A DNA stretch of 64,000 nucleotides. It comes from JAHJCW01 sp965369995 (GTDB taxonomy: Bacteria; Fidelibacterota; Marinisomatia; Marinisomatales; JAHJCW01). The stretch is from the NCBI GenBank assembly GCA_965369995.1, contig CBDURO010000006.1, positions 6,951-70,950 of the forward strand. The letters are read 5' to 3'. A program made the translations under genes and the position numbers. The notes under the pieces are model-generated. The model saw only the letters and a program-made list of their open reading frames with translations, had not been told where the DNA came from and ran no database searches. Shown here piece after piece: positions 52,818-62,329 of the stretch (position 1 is its first letter; every line of letters begins with the position of its first letter).

Positions 52818-54418
52818 ATTGTGGGTTCAATCCATATTGGATTTGTTAAACAATATTTTTCTTTCTCAGTCTTAAGTCCAATTCTGATATATCCCGATTC
52901 ATTGACCCATTGTATTTCTTTATTTACTAATTCGTAAATAGAATTTTTACTCCAATAAATTGTATCAATTATCTCTTCTGCAAAGGCGCCAAATAGTCCC
53001 TTATAGATTATTGCTTTACGCAGAAAACCGAAAGATCTCGAAGAGAAAAATTCAAATCTTATATTTAGGGATGAGGATCTAATAGTATCTCCATAAGAGA
53101 ATTTATCATTAATTATTGTTTTTATAGCAGGGCCGTCGGTTATTATACATTTACCTACTTTTAAGTTTGTAACGATATCATTTACATTTAAATCGCAATT
53201 ATTCATTAGTCCGGTGCGACATTTCCCCAATATGTAACTATCATTTTGTTTAGTAAATAACATCGGAAAATTTGCTTGGTGATAACGATTGAAATTTCCA
53301 TGTGCATCGTTCCCGGCATAGATATATATTTTCTTGCCGGATAGAAGTAGTTTAATCCATGTATTTAATTGTTCATTTAGTATATGTTGAATTTTACCAT
53401 TTAAAATTTGTAATCCGGTTAAATTAGGATTATTGCAATCGTCTTTTGACCAACTACCTCTGTTCAGTAATACTTGATGTGGTTTTGGGAATATGTAAAA
53501 AGGATGTGCTGCAAGTACTAAAGAATCATCGGTTTGCATATTAATTACTTCTTCCACAGTGTGTTCTGAATATCTCTTTAGTGATTTTTCCCCACTATCG
53601 CCGGAACCGGGAATAAAATTTGGATTATTCAACATAAGTGTATGAACAATTTTTCCATTTTTATTTTGAGCGGAGATTTCTTCTCCGGGGATTAATAAAG
53701 TGCCTGGTTCCCCATTCAGCGTTTTAATTTCACATCGTGAATCATTCCACTTTTTCAATTTGGGATCAGATTCCTTCCACGAACTGTATTTATCATCGAG
53801 GTCATAAGAGTGATCTGTAATTGCAAGAAAATCTAATCCTAATGCAGTTGCAGCACTTTTGGTGGATTTTAACGGAGCGCCGAATTCAACATAATCCTCA
53901 GTATAGTTTGAATGATAATGTAAATCGCCCCATAGAAAAAATTCTGAACCGGGTAGTGGATCTTTATCAACTTGTGTGATAAGAGGAAGTACTTCAGAAG
54001 TTTTTACATTATGATTTATAACACTCCGCTTTTTTCCATTTTGTTCAAAAAATATTTCACACCAAATTTTTAAATCACCGGAAAGGACCGAATGATCTAT
54101 ATAATAAATTTCTTCAAACCATAGTTCGTTCAGTTTTTTATTGTATTTATAATCGAATTCCAAAGTAAGATCATTTTCGCTTATTATCTTTATGTTAACG
54201 TTTTTTAAAGTAATTGGATATTTATCGGCATCCTTAATTATCAATGAGATTGGTAAATCTTGCCCGGGACCAATTCGGTGGGGAGCATCAGCATATATTT
54301 CAGGTTCTCTTTTAAAGTAACGACTAAATGAAAAATACTTTAATTTGTAATGGATTTCTAAATATCCTATTATTAGAAATAGTGACCAAATAAATGATAT
54401 ATTATTGTTACTAAACAT
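52814..54418 (-). CDS. PHP-domain (CehA/McbA-like) metallohydrolase with N-terminal membrane segment
   Basis: 534 residues. A hydrophobic segment at about residues 8-22 may anchor the protein; residues about 40-150 look like a beta-sandwich domain. The PHP domain has GDLHYHSNYTED (H167, H169), LAITDHS (D202, H203), a later LAAHPFYIFP histidine and YAGNDAHG. These are metal ligands of the PHP superfamily. Members of this CehA/McbA-like group are usually annotated only as putative phosphoesterases or carbamate hydrolases; substrate unknown. It is nine bases downstream of the radical SAM gene, and they are likely one operon. Confidence 0.8.
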   Translation of the reverse strand: MFSNNNISFIWSLFLIIGYLEIHYKLKYFSFSRYFKREPEIYADAPHRIGPGQDLPISLIIKDADKYPITLKNVNIKIISENDLTLEFDYKYNKKLNELWFEEIYYIDHSVLSGDLKIWCEIFFEQNGKKRSVINHNVKTSEVLPLITQVDKDPLPGSEFFLWGDLHYHSNYTEDYVEFGAPLKSTKSAATALGLDFLAITDHSYDLDDKYSSWKESDPKLKKWNDSRCEIKTLNGEPGTLLIPGEEISAQNKNGKIVHTLMLNNPNFIPGSGDSGEKSLKRYSEHTVEEVINMQTDDSLVLAAHPFYIFPKPHQVLLNRGSWSKDDCNNPNLTGLQILNGKIQHILNEQLNTWIKLLLSGKKIYIYAGNDAHGNFNRYHQANFPMLFTKQNDSYILGKCRTGLMNNCDLNVNDIVTNLKVGKCIITDGPAIKTIINDKFSYGDTIRSSSLNIRFEFFSSRSFGFLRKAIIYKGLFGAFAEEIIDTIYWSKNSIYELVNKEIQWVNESGYIRIGLKTEKEKYCLTNPIWIEPTI

Positions 54419-54427
54419 TAATAATTA

Positions 54428-55612
54428 TTAATAGAAAAATTGATTTATATCATAAATTGATATTTGTATGTGTGCGTATTGCTTTTTTAATTTAGACTTA
54501 AATTCATTAGACCAATAGCGTATTTCTTGTCTTGTAGGTAATGGTATGCTTTGCTCAGCCATTGATTTTTCGTAGCTTGAATTTGTTTCGTATAGCTCAG
54601 ATAAATAAATAATATCACCTTTCCCAAGTGGTAATTGTTCTAACAATATTAATGATTCGATTAGGTGTTTTTCAGAATATTTACTTCCACCAGCCCCAAT
54701 TAAGAATATTATCCCAACATTAATATTACCCTTTTTTAAATTATGCGTTAATTTAATTATATCTTTATTTAACTGATGTTTGTTCAAGAATAACATTAGG
54801 TCACTATTCCCTGACTCAACTCCTAAATATACTCTTTTTATACCTAGCTTATTTAATTGCTTAAAATCATTTGCAGACTTCTTTAAACCGGTGAATACAT
54901 CTATGAAAGAATAAATATTTTTAAATTGTGGAAATTTATTATGGATTAATTTTAATCCTGATATGAGTCGTTTTTGAGGAACTGCAAGGGCGTTGGCATC
55001 TGCTAGAAAAATCGATTTACGTAAATTGATTCCTTCACCGAAAAATGATTTCACTTTACTAAAGTGAAGTTCTAAGTCATTAGTAGATTTGATTTTAAAA
55101 GGACGATCACGATAAAAATTGCAAAAAGTACATTGATTATAATTGCATCCTTCCGTCATTTGTATTACCAATGACATATATTGATCGGGTGGAAGAATAG
55201 AAATCGGTAAGTAAATATTTTCAAATTCTTTTGCGCTATTTTGAAGAGCTATAGAATCCATTCTCAATATATTATCTAAAGGGATATGAAAAATATTTGG
55301 TAAACTATCTTGATTATTTCTAATTAATATATGTGATTGTTCAATTAATGGTTTTATTTCATCAATAGGAATCTTATTGATATTGCGAAAATGTTCACCC
55401 TCAATGGTAGATCGTAATTTTAAATAATAATTGTTATTTAAAGTGCGTCTATAGTTCTTGTGGTCTATGAACATACCGACTAATCGTCCTTCGAGATCAA
55501 AAGTCCAAAGATTATTTTGTGGTTCCTCAAAAATATTAATTGCATTCTCTTTCAAAGTAAAAGTAATGCTTTTATCAGAGGTCAATTGTACTTTTTCAAT
55601 TATTGTATTCAT
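54428..55612 (-). CDS. Radical SAM protein of unknown function
   Basis: 394 residues. The iron-sulfur cluster motif is C156-x4-C161-x2-C164 (EGCNYNQCTFCNF), an x4 spacing used by several radical SAM groups. The N-terminal 100 residues form a separate domain with WTFDLEGRLVGMFIDHKNYRRTL; I recall similar N-termini from unassigned radical SAM proteins. VYLGVESGNSDLMLFLNKHQ and IFLIGAGG correspond to conserved barrel strands. It cannot be assigned a reaction. Operon partner: the PHP hydrolase nine bases downstream. Divergent from the amidotransferase gene. Confidence 0.85.
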   Translation of the reverse strand: MNTIIEKVQLTSDKSITFTLKENAINIFEEPQNNLWTFDLEGRLVGMFIDHKNYRRTLNNNYYLKLRSTIEGEHFRNINKIPIDEIKPLIEQSHILIRNNQDSLPNIFHIPLDNILRMDSIALQNSAKEFENIYLPISILPPDQYMSLVIQMTEGCNYNQCTFCNFYRDRPFKIKSTNDLELHFSKVKSFFGEGINLRKSIFLADANALAVPQKRLISGLKLIHNKFPQFKNIYSFIDVFTGLKKSANDFKQLNKLGIKRVYLGVESGNSDLMLFLNKHQLNKDIIKLTHNLKKGNINVGIIFLIGAGGSKYSEKHLIESLILLEQLPLGKGDIIYLSELYETNSSYEKSMAEQSIPLPTRQEIRYWSNEFKSKLKKQYAHIQISIYDINQFFY

Positions 55613-55726
55613 TTCTACATAAAAATTAAGGAATAAAGGGTTACAAATTGTATTGTGCTTTTAAATATTTATTATGAAAAGCTAGTGCTAATTTTAAAAC
55701 AAATTTTGATAACTGATAAGAATAAA

Positions 55727-56395
55727 ATGCCAATTAAAATCGGAATATTAAATTGTTACTCGGACGAACCGAAGTCAGCTTTAAGTGCGAGCTATTTTTC
55801 TCATATTGTTGAGAATACAACAATAATCAACACTTGTTATAATGAAAAAATTGAAAGTATTAATGATTATGACGGTTACATTATCAGCGGTTCGCGTTCA
55901 TGTTATGAAGATAAAGATAGTTGGATTACCAATCTAAAAGAACTTGTTAAACAAATATATGATGAAAACATACCTTGTTTAGCGGTATGCTTTGGTCATC
56001 AAGTTGTCGCGCATATGTTTGATGGAACTGCTGTAAGAAATCTTGCAAGTGAGGAAGGATTTCAAAATGTTCCAACGGTGGTTGCAGATGCACCAATTTA
56101 TTTATTTTCCGGTTTGCCAAATCCGGTGAAGGTATATCAATCACATAGCGATGCAGTTATGAAAGCTCCTCCCGGAAGTATTCAAATAATTAATAAAAAA
56201 TGTGTACAATATTATCAATTTGGTTCAATTTATTCGATTCAATCACATCCTGAAATAACAGTTCCAATTGCAGTAGGATTAGCTAAAAAAGAAAATAAAG
56301 CAATTGACTCTATATTGAATGGAGTAAATGAGCAAAATATTCAGTCTCATAAAGTTTTGGAAAATTTTTCAAATATCGTAAAACTAACTATATAA
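55727..56395 (+). CDS. Class I glutamine amidotransferase-like protein
   Basis: About 222 residues from ATG 55727 (MPIKIGILNCYSDE). Triad: C88 in LAVCFGHQ, H174 and E176 in IQSHPEI. The arrangement with SGSRSCYEDKDSWI and SHSDAV resembles stand-alone GMP-synthase-like amidotransferases that act on small amines or glutathione-like amides. An upstream in-frame ATG at 55655 adds a poorly conserved stretch, so 55727 is chosen. It stands alone, divergent from the radical SAM-PHP pair, with a 108-base gap to the next gene. Confidence 0.85.
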   Translation: MPIKIGILNCYSDEPKSALSASYFSHIVENTTIINTCYNEKIESINDYDGYIISGSRSCYEDKDSWITNLKELVKQIYDENIPCLAVCFGHQVVAHMFDGTAVRNLASEEGFQNVPTVVADAPIYLFSGLPNPVKVYQSHSDAVMKAPPGSIQIINKKCVQYYQFGSIYSIQSHPEITVPIAVGLAKKENKAIDSILNGVNEQNIQSHKVLENFSNIVKLTI

Positions 56396-56503
56396 TATTA
56401 AAACATTTTTCTATAATACTGTTTAACCTTCGTAATTTATTACACAATATTTTATACATTTATTAATGATAAGATTTATAATTTAGGAGTTAAAGAATCA
56501 TAC

Positions 56504-58390
56504 GTGGTGCAATACAACTCACTTCAGAAATTTGAATCTATTTATAAAGAGAAATTTCTTTCTGTCGATCAGATTTTTCAAAAGATACATCTAGGTGACA
56601 GAATTTTTATTAGTACAGCTTGTGGTGAACCGCAATATTTGGTTAATTCCATGGTCAAATATGTTGAGAATCATCCCAAAGCATTATTGGATTCCGAAGT
56701 GATGCATGTGTGGACTTTGGGACTAGCACCTTATGCTAATGAGAAATACAAAAGAAATTTTCGATATAATTCATTTTTTATTGGCGATAATGCTCGTGAG
56801 GCAATCAATAAAGGACTCGCCGATTATTCTCCAATTTTCCTATCTCAAATTCCCGGATTGTTTCGCAAGGGAATGGTTTCTTTGGATGTTGCACTAATCC
56901 AAACATCTTTACCGGATGAACATGGATTCGTTAGTTTGGGGGTGAGTGTTGATATTGTAAAAGCAGCTACGGAAATTTCTCGTATGGTGGTTGCTCAAAT
57001 AAATAAGAACATGCCACGTGTTCACGGTGACGGATTTATTCATATCTCTGAATTAGATTATATCGTTCATCATGATGAGCCACTTTTAGAATATCAAGAT
57101 GAACCAGATAATGAAGTGGCTAAACAAATTGGTAAATACGTTTCAAAATTAGTGGAAAATGGCGATACTGTCCAAGTAGGGTATGGTAGCATACCTAATG
57201 CGGTGTTAGCGAGCCTAGTAAATAAAAAGAACTTAGGTATACATACAGAGTTGATTAGTGATGGATTAGTCGAACTTATGAAAAAGGGTGTAGTAAATAA
57301 TTCGCAAAAAACAATAAATCGTGGTAAAACTGTAGCCACTTTTTGCATGGGCAATAAAAATACTTATGAGTACATCCACGATAATCCGGCTATTGAATTC
57401 AGGACAGTAGATTTTACTAATGATCCACTATTAATCGCTCGACATAAGAATATGACAGCAATCAATAGCGCTTTAGAAATCGATCTTACAGGTCAAGCAT
57501 CTGCAGAATCTATTGGACATACTTTTTATAGCGGTATTGGTGGACAAGCCGATTTTATGCGTGGTGCGGTTCTATCTGAAAATGGAAAAACAATTCTGAC
57601 AATTCCATCTACTGCTGATAATGGCAAAGTATCGCGTATCATGCCATTTTTAAAAGAAGGTGCCGGTGTTACGCTCAATAGGGGGGATATTCACTATGTT
57701 GTAACGGAATACGGCATTGCATATTTACATGGCAAAAATATTCGCGAACGCGCGATGGAACTTATCGCGATAGCGCATCCCAAATTCAAACCTGAGCTAA
57801 TAAAAGGAGCTAAAGAACGTAATTTAATTTATAAGGATCAAGCATTTATCACCGGGAAAGGCGGAGAATATCCCTCAGATATTGAAACTCACAGGATTTC
57901 CAAAGCCGGAATAAAAATTCTTTTAAGGCCGGTTAAAATAAGTGATGAACCATTATTGAAGGAATTTTTCTACTCACTTTCGGACAGTAGTATGTATAAA
58001 AGATTTATATCTACTCGTAAGGATATGCCACATGAAAGATTGCAGGATTTTGCAGTAATTGATTATAGGAAAGAAATGTTTTTATTGGCTACTACGCAAG
58101 AAAGTGAACGTGAGAAAGTATTGGGTCTTGGACAATATTGGATCGACGAAGAGACGCACACAGGTGACATTGCTTTTGTAGTATTAGATAATTATCATAG
58201 ACAGGGTATAGGTGAGGAATTATTAACGTATCTGACTTTATTAGCAAAAAAGCAAGGACTGTTGGGTTTTACTGCAGAAGTATTAGTTGATAATATTCCC
58301 ATGCAAAATCTGTTTAATAAAGCAGGATTTGATATCAGCAAACGTGTAAGTGAAAATCTATATGAATTAAAAATACTTTTTAGAGAATAA
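56504..58390 (+). CDS. Acetyl-CoA hydrolase/CoA-transferase fused to a Pat-type GNAT acetyltransferase
   Basis: 628 residues. Residues 1-470 are a family I CoA-transferase (4-hydroxybutyrate or acetate CoA-transferase type) with GYGSIPNAV, the catalytic glutamate E249 in LGIHTELISDG, and YSGIGGQADFMRGA. Residues about 470-628 are a GNAT domain with LLRPVKISDEPLLKEFFYSL, IDYRKEM and the acetyl-CoA loop R566-QGIG-E. This GNAT resembles the one in PatZ/Pat protein acetyltransferases. It starts at GTG 56504 or the adjacent GTG 56507. ACD follows five bases later. A fusion of a CoA-transferase with a protein acetyltransferase suggests acetylation-based control of acyl-CoA metabolism (inference). 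Confidence 0.88.
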   Translation: MVQYNSLQKFESIYKEKFLSVDQIFQKIHLGDRIFISTACGEPQYLVNSMVKYVENHPKALLDSEVMHVWTLGLAPYANEKYKRNFRYNSFFIGDNAREAINKGLADYSPIFLSQIPGLFRKGMVSLDVALIQTSLPDEHGFVSLGVSVDIVKAATEISRMVVAQINKNMPRVHGDGFIHISELDYIVHHDEPLLEYQDEPDNEVAKQIGKYVSKLVENGDTVQVGYGSIPNAVLASLVNKKNLGIHTELISDGLVELMKKGVVNNSQKTINRGKTVATFCMGNKNTYEYIHDNPAIEFRTVDFTNDPLLIARHKNMTAINSALEIDLTGQASAESIGHTFYSGIGGQADFMRGAVLSENGKTILTIPSTADNGKVSRIMPFLKEGAGVTLNRGDIHYVVTEYGIAYLHGKNIRERAMELIAIAHPKFKPELIKGAKERNLIYKDQAFITGKGGEYPSDIETHRISKAGIKILLRPVKISDEPLLKEFFYSLSDSSMYKRFISTRKDMPHERLQDFAVIDYRKEMFLLATTQESEREKVLGLGQYWIDEETHTGDIAFVVLDNYHRQGIGEELLTYLTLLAKKQGLLGFTAEVLVDNIPMQNLFNKAGFDISKRVSENLYELKILFRE

Positions 58391-58395
58391 TAGAG

Positions 58396-60522
58396 ATGGA
58401 AAAATATTCTGCAATGAAAAAATTGTTTGAACCAAGATCAATTGCCATTATTGGAGCATCAAGTAATCCGGGTAAGGTTGGTTACAAGATTGTAAATAAT
58501 ATTGCTCAGGTTGGCTATAAGGGTAAAATTTATCCTATTAATCCTAAAGCAGATGAAATATGCGGATTAAAGGTATATTCTTCCTTGGATGATATATCTG
58601 AACAAATTGATATGGCAACAATAGTTCTTCCTGCAAAAATTGTTTATAATGCTTTAGAAGCTTGCGCACAAAAAAATATCAAGATGGTTACGATCATTAG
58701 TTCCGGTTTTTCAGAAGTTGGTAATTTGGAAGAAGAGCGAAAAATTATATCATTTGCTTCAGAACATGGAATGCGAATTCTTGGACCCAATATTTTTGGA
58801 CATTATTCTGCTAAGGTATCGCTAAATGCGACCTTTGGACCAACCGTTATTCCAAAAGGAAATGTTGCAATCATAACTCAGAGTGGCGCTTTGGGAGTCG
58901 CAATGATTGGTAAAACTGCAGTACAAAATATTGGTTTATCATCAATTATTTCTGTAGGTAATAAATCAGATATTGATGAAGCTGATTTAGTTGAATATCT
59001 TGTTGAGCAGGACGACACAAAAAGCATCTTGATGTATATTGAAGGTATACAAAAAGGCGAGCGGTTAGTTAAAGTACTTAAAGAAGCAACTAAGAAAAAA
59101 CCAATTGTTGTCATTAAATCCGGAAGGTCAAAGCGGGGCGCTGTTGCTGCAGCATCCCATACCGGTTCTCTTGCCGGAGCAGATGAAATATTTGACGCAA
59201 TTATGAAGCAGTGTGGAGTTTTAAGAGCTGAAAATATTCAACAAGCCCTTGATTGGTGTAAATATTTATCCAACGCTCCAATTCCGACCGGTGAAAATAC
59301 AGTGATTATAACTAATGGTGGTGGTGTAGGAGTGTTAACAACGGATGCTTGCGAGAAATACAATATTAGATTATTGGATGATACTCAATATTTAAATAAC
59401 CTGTTTTCAGATGTAACACATGGTTTTGGATCAACTAAAAATCCAATCGATTTAACAGGTGAAGCAAGTTCAACTGAATATGAGCATGCTCTTAATGTTG
59501 CTTTAAAAGATAAGCAAATAAAAGCAGTTTTGGCTCTGTTTTGTGAAACAGCAATGATTGATGCTGGTTCGTTGACAAGTATGATCAGAACTATATACAA
59601 AAAATATAGACAAATAAAAAAGCCGGTTATTTTTTCAATATTTGGTGGTGAGATGACAGAAAATGTTATTTCTGATCTTGCAACGGAAAATATACCTATT
59701 TTTCGCGATGTATATGATGCCGTATCGTGTTTGGGAGTTTCCTACACGCAATTCCGTCATGCTCAGGTGATGGATGGTGAAGAAAAAACTCCAAAAGTAG
59801 CTATTAGCAAAATAAAAAAAATTATTGAAAAAGCTTTAAGTGATAGTAGAGAATTTCTATTAGCTGATGAGGGAAATCAGTTATTAAACATCGCAGGGTT
59901 ATCAGGACCTAAAAGCGGAATTGCAAGGAATATAAAACAGGCTGTTGAAATTGCTGAGGATATCGGTTATCCGGTAGTAATGAAAGTTGTATCGAGAGAT
60001 ATCTTGCATAAAAGTGATGTCGGTGGTGTATTACTAGATTTAGATAATAAAGAAGAAGTATTGGATGCTTACCAAACTATTATTTATAATTGCAAGGCAT
60101 TTAAATCAAATGCTGTTATAGATGGAATTGAAATTGTTGAGCAGGTTAAACCCGGTACAGAAGTTATTATTGGCGGACGAAGAGATAAAGCCTTTGGACC
60201 TATAATAATGTTCGGTTTAGGCGGAATTTATGTTGAAGTTATGAAAGATGTATCTTTCAGGGCGCTTCCGGCAAGTTATCGTGAAACGCGGTTAATGGTT
60301 GAAGAAATTAAGTCGTTTCCATTATTATTAGGTGTTCGTGGTGAGCCACGAAAAGATATCGAAAAAATTGTTGATACAATTTACAGAGTGGGTTACATAT
60401 TGCAAAATTGTCCAAGGATCACAGACATTGAGGTTAATCCGTTAATGGTGTATGAGCAAGGATATGGAGTTAAAGCAGTAGATATAAGAGTTATGTTATT
60501 AGAAAGGGAAGGAATAGAATAA
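58396..60522 (+). CDS. ADP-forming acetate/acyl-CoA synthetase (alpha-beta fusion)
   Basis: 708 residues; makes ATP from acetyl- or acyl-CoA. Domains in order: CoA-binding (IAIIGASSNPGKVGYKI, 1 to about 130), ligase-CoA with the phosphohistidine H255 in AASHTGSLAGADE, and a C-terminal ATP-grasp half (about 475-708: GYPVVMKVVSRDILHKSDVGGV). All catalytic parts look intact, unlike the inactive CoA-ligase half of PatZ. Its stop overlaps the next ATG by one base (TAATG). Confidence 0.9.
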   Translation: MEKYSAMKKLFEPRSIAIIGASSNPGKVGYKIVNNIAQVGYKGKIYPINPKADEICGLKVYSSLDDISEQIDMATIVLPAKIVYNALEACAQKNIKMVTIISSGFSEVGNLEEERKIISFASEHGMRILGPNIFGHYSAKVSLNATFGPTVIPKGNVAIITQSGALGVAMIGKTAVQNIGLSSIISVGNKSDIDEADLVEYLVEQDDTKSILMYIEGIQKGERLVKVLKEATKKKPIVVIKSGRSKRGAVAAASHTGSLAGADEIFDAIMKQCGVLRAENIQQALDWCKYLSNAPIPTGENTVIITNGGGVGVLTTDACEKYNIRLLDDTQYLNNLFSDVTHGFGSTKNPIDLTGEASSTEYEHALNVALKDKQIKAVLALFCETAMIDAGSLTSMIRTIYKKYRQIKKPVIFSIFGGEMTENVISDLATENIPIFRDVYDAVSCLGVSYTQFRHAQVMDGEEKTPKVAISKIKKIIEKALSDSREFLLADEGNQLLNIAGLSGPKSGIARNIKQAVEIAEDIGYPVVMKVVSRDILHKSDVGGVLLDLDNKEEVLDAYQTIIYNCKAFKSNAVIDGIEIVEQVKPGTEVIIGGRRDKAFGPIIMFGLGGIYVEVMKDVSFRALPASYRETRLMVEEIKSFPLLLGVRGEPRKDIEKIVDTIYRVGYILQNCPRITDIEVNPLMVYEQGYGVKAVDIRVMLLEREGIE

Positions 60523-61556
60523 TGAAAAAATTTATTTTTACATCTTTAAACAAAAACGCTGGCAAAACCGGTATTATCATTGGTTTAGGAAAAGCTATAA
60601 ATAAGAAAATTGGTTATCTCAAACCATTTGGTGACCGTTTACTCTACCGGAAAAAACGGTTGTGGGATTATGATTCTGCGGTAGTCTCAAAGATATTTAA
60701 TATTGAGGAAAGTCCTGAAGGTATGAGTTTAGGATTCGATCATTCTAAATTGAGATATATGTATGATGAATCCGTAATATTAGAAAAAATAAATACCATG
60801 ATTAACGAAATTCCATCGGACACTGAGGTATTATTCATCGAAAGCGGAAAAAATATTATGCATGGTGTAACCGTAAACTTGGATGCTCTAAAAATTGCAA
60901 AAGCAGCAGGCGCAAAACTAATTGTAGTGGTAAGTGGAGATAGTGATGATATTGCTGATGAACTTCTTTATTTTAAACAACATACAAGTTTACATGGAAT
61001 AGATTTTGCCGGAGTTGTCGTAAATAAAGTAAAAGATGTAGATGATTTTAAAATGGTTTATGAAGATATTTTAAATAAAATTGGAATAAACATACTTGGC
61101 GTTATTCCATATGAAGCTGAATTAACATATCCTTCAGTTCAATTAATATCTGATATGCTAATGGCTAAAGTAATTTCAGGAGAAAATGCATTAGATCAAG
61201 TAGTAAGAGAAGTATTTGTTGGCGCCATGTCAGGTGATGCAGCTCAGCGTGTTGAGAAATTTAAAAATAAAAATAAATTAATAATAACTGCTGGAGATAG
61301 ATCTGATATGATATTAGCTGCAATAGAAACACAGTGTGTTGGAATAATATTAACTAATAACATTCTTCCGCAACCCAATATTATTGCATTAGCATCTGAA
61401 AAGGAAGTTCCTTTATTGTTAGTACATAGTGATACTCACAAGGCGGCTAAAAAGATAGATCGGATGGTACCCTTAATAGATTTCACCGATTTGAAAAAAA
61501 TCGGAATATTGGAAGAGTTAATTAAGAATTACACTACGTTAGCTGATCTAATATAA
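60522..61556 (+). CDS. P-loop protein with BioD-like and DRTGG domains (stand-alone Pta N-terminal region)
   Basis: 344 residues. The N-terminal half is a dethiobiotin-synthetase-like P-loop fold: SLNKNAGKTG (G14-K15-T16), and LFIESGKNIMHG as second motif. The C-terminal half (about 210-344) is a DRTGG-type domain (KNKLIITAGDRSDMILAAIE and VPLLLVHSDTHKAAKKIDRM). Long phosphotransacetylases carry this pair upstream of the catalytic domain, which is missing here. Probable sensor or regulator in acetyl-phosphate/acetyl-CoA metabolism. Last gene of the CoA operon. Confidence 0.85.
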   Translation: MKKFIFTSLNKNAGKTGIIIGLGKAINKKIGYLKPFGDRLLYRKKRLWDYDSAVVSKIFNIEESPEGMSLGFDHSKLRYMYDESVILEKINTMINEIPSDTEVLFIESGKNIMHGVTVNLDALKIAKAAGAKLIVVVSGDSDDIADELLYFKQHTSLHGIDFAGVVVNKVKDVDDFKMVYEDILNKIGINILGVIPYEAELTYPSVQLISDMLMAKVISGENALDQVVREVFVGAMSGDAAQRVEKFKNKNKLIITAGDRSDMILAAIETQCVGIILTNNILPQPNIIALASEKEVPLLLVHSDTHKAAKKIDRMVPLIDFTDLKKIGILEELIKNYTTLADLI

Positions 61557-61560
61557 CTAT

Positions 61561-61590
61561 AGTAGAGACATTGCATGCAACGTCTCTACT
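61561..61590 (+). repeat. 30-bp near-perfect palindrome, possible iterated element
   Basis: AGTAGAGAC at 61561-61569 pairs with GTCTCTACT at 61582-61590; the centre is TTGCATGCAA, with a single A/C mismatch. It resembles iterated TAGAGACG...CGTCTCTA palindromes recalled from other bacterial genomes (not searched). It lies between the operon's last stop and the terminator. Confidence 0.6.
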
Positions 61591-61599
61591 GCTACAAAT

Positions 61600-61627
61600 A
61601 AAAAAGGCTCCGCCTGGAACCTTTTTT
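61600..61627. terminator. Bidirectional terminator between the CoA operon and the outer-membrane protein gene
   Basis: A6-GGCTCC, loop GCCT, GGAACC-T6 with one C/A mismatch. The A and T tracts flank the stem so it serves both convergent genes. Confidence 0.8.
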
Positions 61628-61651
61628 ATATAACTATAAAGTATAAAGATT

Positions 61652-62206
61652 TTATAAAGCTAAATCAAGTCCAAGACGCAGTAAGCCAAATCCCCAACCT
61701 ACTTCTGCAACTGCAGCCAAAGCAGGAGTAAAGAAATAACGAGCACCAACAGCGGAAGCGGTTGTTACATTACCACCATAAGATGGTGTTGTATAAGTTT
61801 CACCAGCGATACCATCATATTTAACTTTACCGCCATTATACCCAATGCTAAATTTTACATATGTGTCAAGTTTCTCATTCTTTAAAACGTTGGCATGGTA
61901 AAATGCACTAGCTAAAATTACATAATTAGTGTATTTATAATTCCAATATGACCAACCAGATTTATATGTTGAGTATCCAAAAGAACCACCGAAACCCAAA
62001 CTTGCGGGTATATCACCTAAATTTAAGAAATCTTCTTGCAGAACATATTCAAATCCGCCACCGAAACCAAGGTTTGCGCCGTAAAATGCTCCCAATCCAA
62101 TTTTACCACCAACGAAAATATCACCTTTTTTTGGCAAAGCGCCTTGGGCAAATATCATTGATGTAGCAAATACTATAATGAATAATATAGCAATCATTTT
62201 TTTCAT
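61652..62206 (-). CDS. Outer-membrane beta-barrel protein
   Basis: 184 residues. Signal peptide MKKMIAILFIIVFATSMIFA, probable cleavage before Q21. The mature part is glycine- and aromatic-rich alternating strands (GDIFVGGKIGLGAFYGANLGFGGGFEYV; GARYFFTPALAAVAEVGWGFGLLRLGLDLAL), as in small OmpA-like or OprF-like barrels. No peptidoglycan-binding domain. Function unknown. Its 5' region (62207-62299) ends at the left end of the IS element. Confidence 0.8.
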   Translation of the reverse strand: MKKMIAILFIIVFATSMIFAQGALPKKGDIFVGGKIGLGAFYGANLGFGGGFEYVLQEDFLNLGDIPASLGFGGSFGYSTYKSGWSYWNYKYTNYVILASAFYHANVLKNEKLDTYVKFSIGYNGGKVKYDGIAGETYTTPSYGGNVTTASAVGARYFFTPALAAVAEVGWGFGLLRLGLDLAL

Positions 62207-62299
62207 TTAACTACTCCTGTATGTTATTTTGTTAATTAATTATATATAATGATACAATTATTTTGCTAATATTATCAAGTATTATAAAATATGATAATA

Positions 62300-62325
62300 T
62301 GGACTTCATACAAAAAAGTTGACTC
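62300..62325 (+). repeat. IS3 left terminal inverted repeat
   Basis: TGGACTTCATACAAAAAAGT then TGACTC, mirrored with 20 of 26 matches by 63538-63563. Confidence 0.85.
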
Positions 62326-62329
62326 AAAA

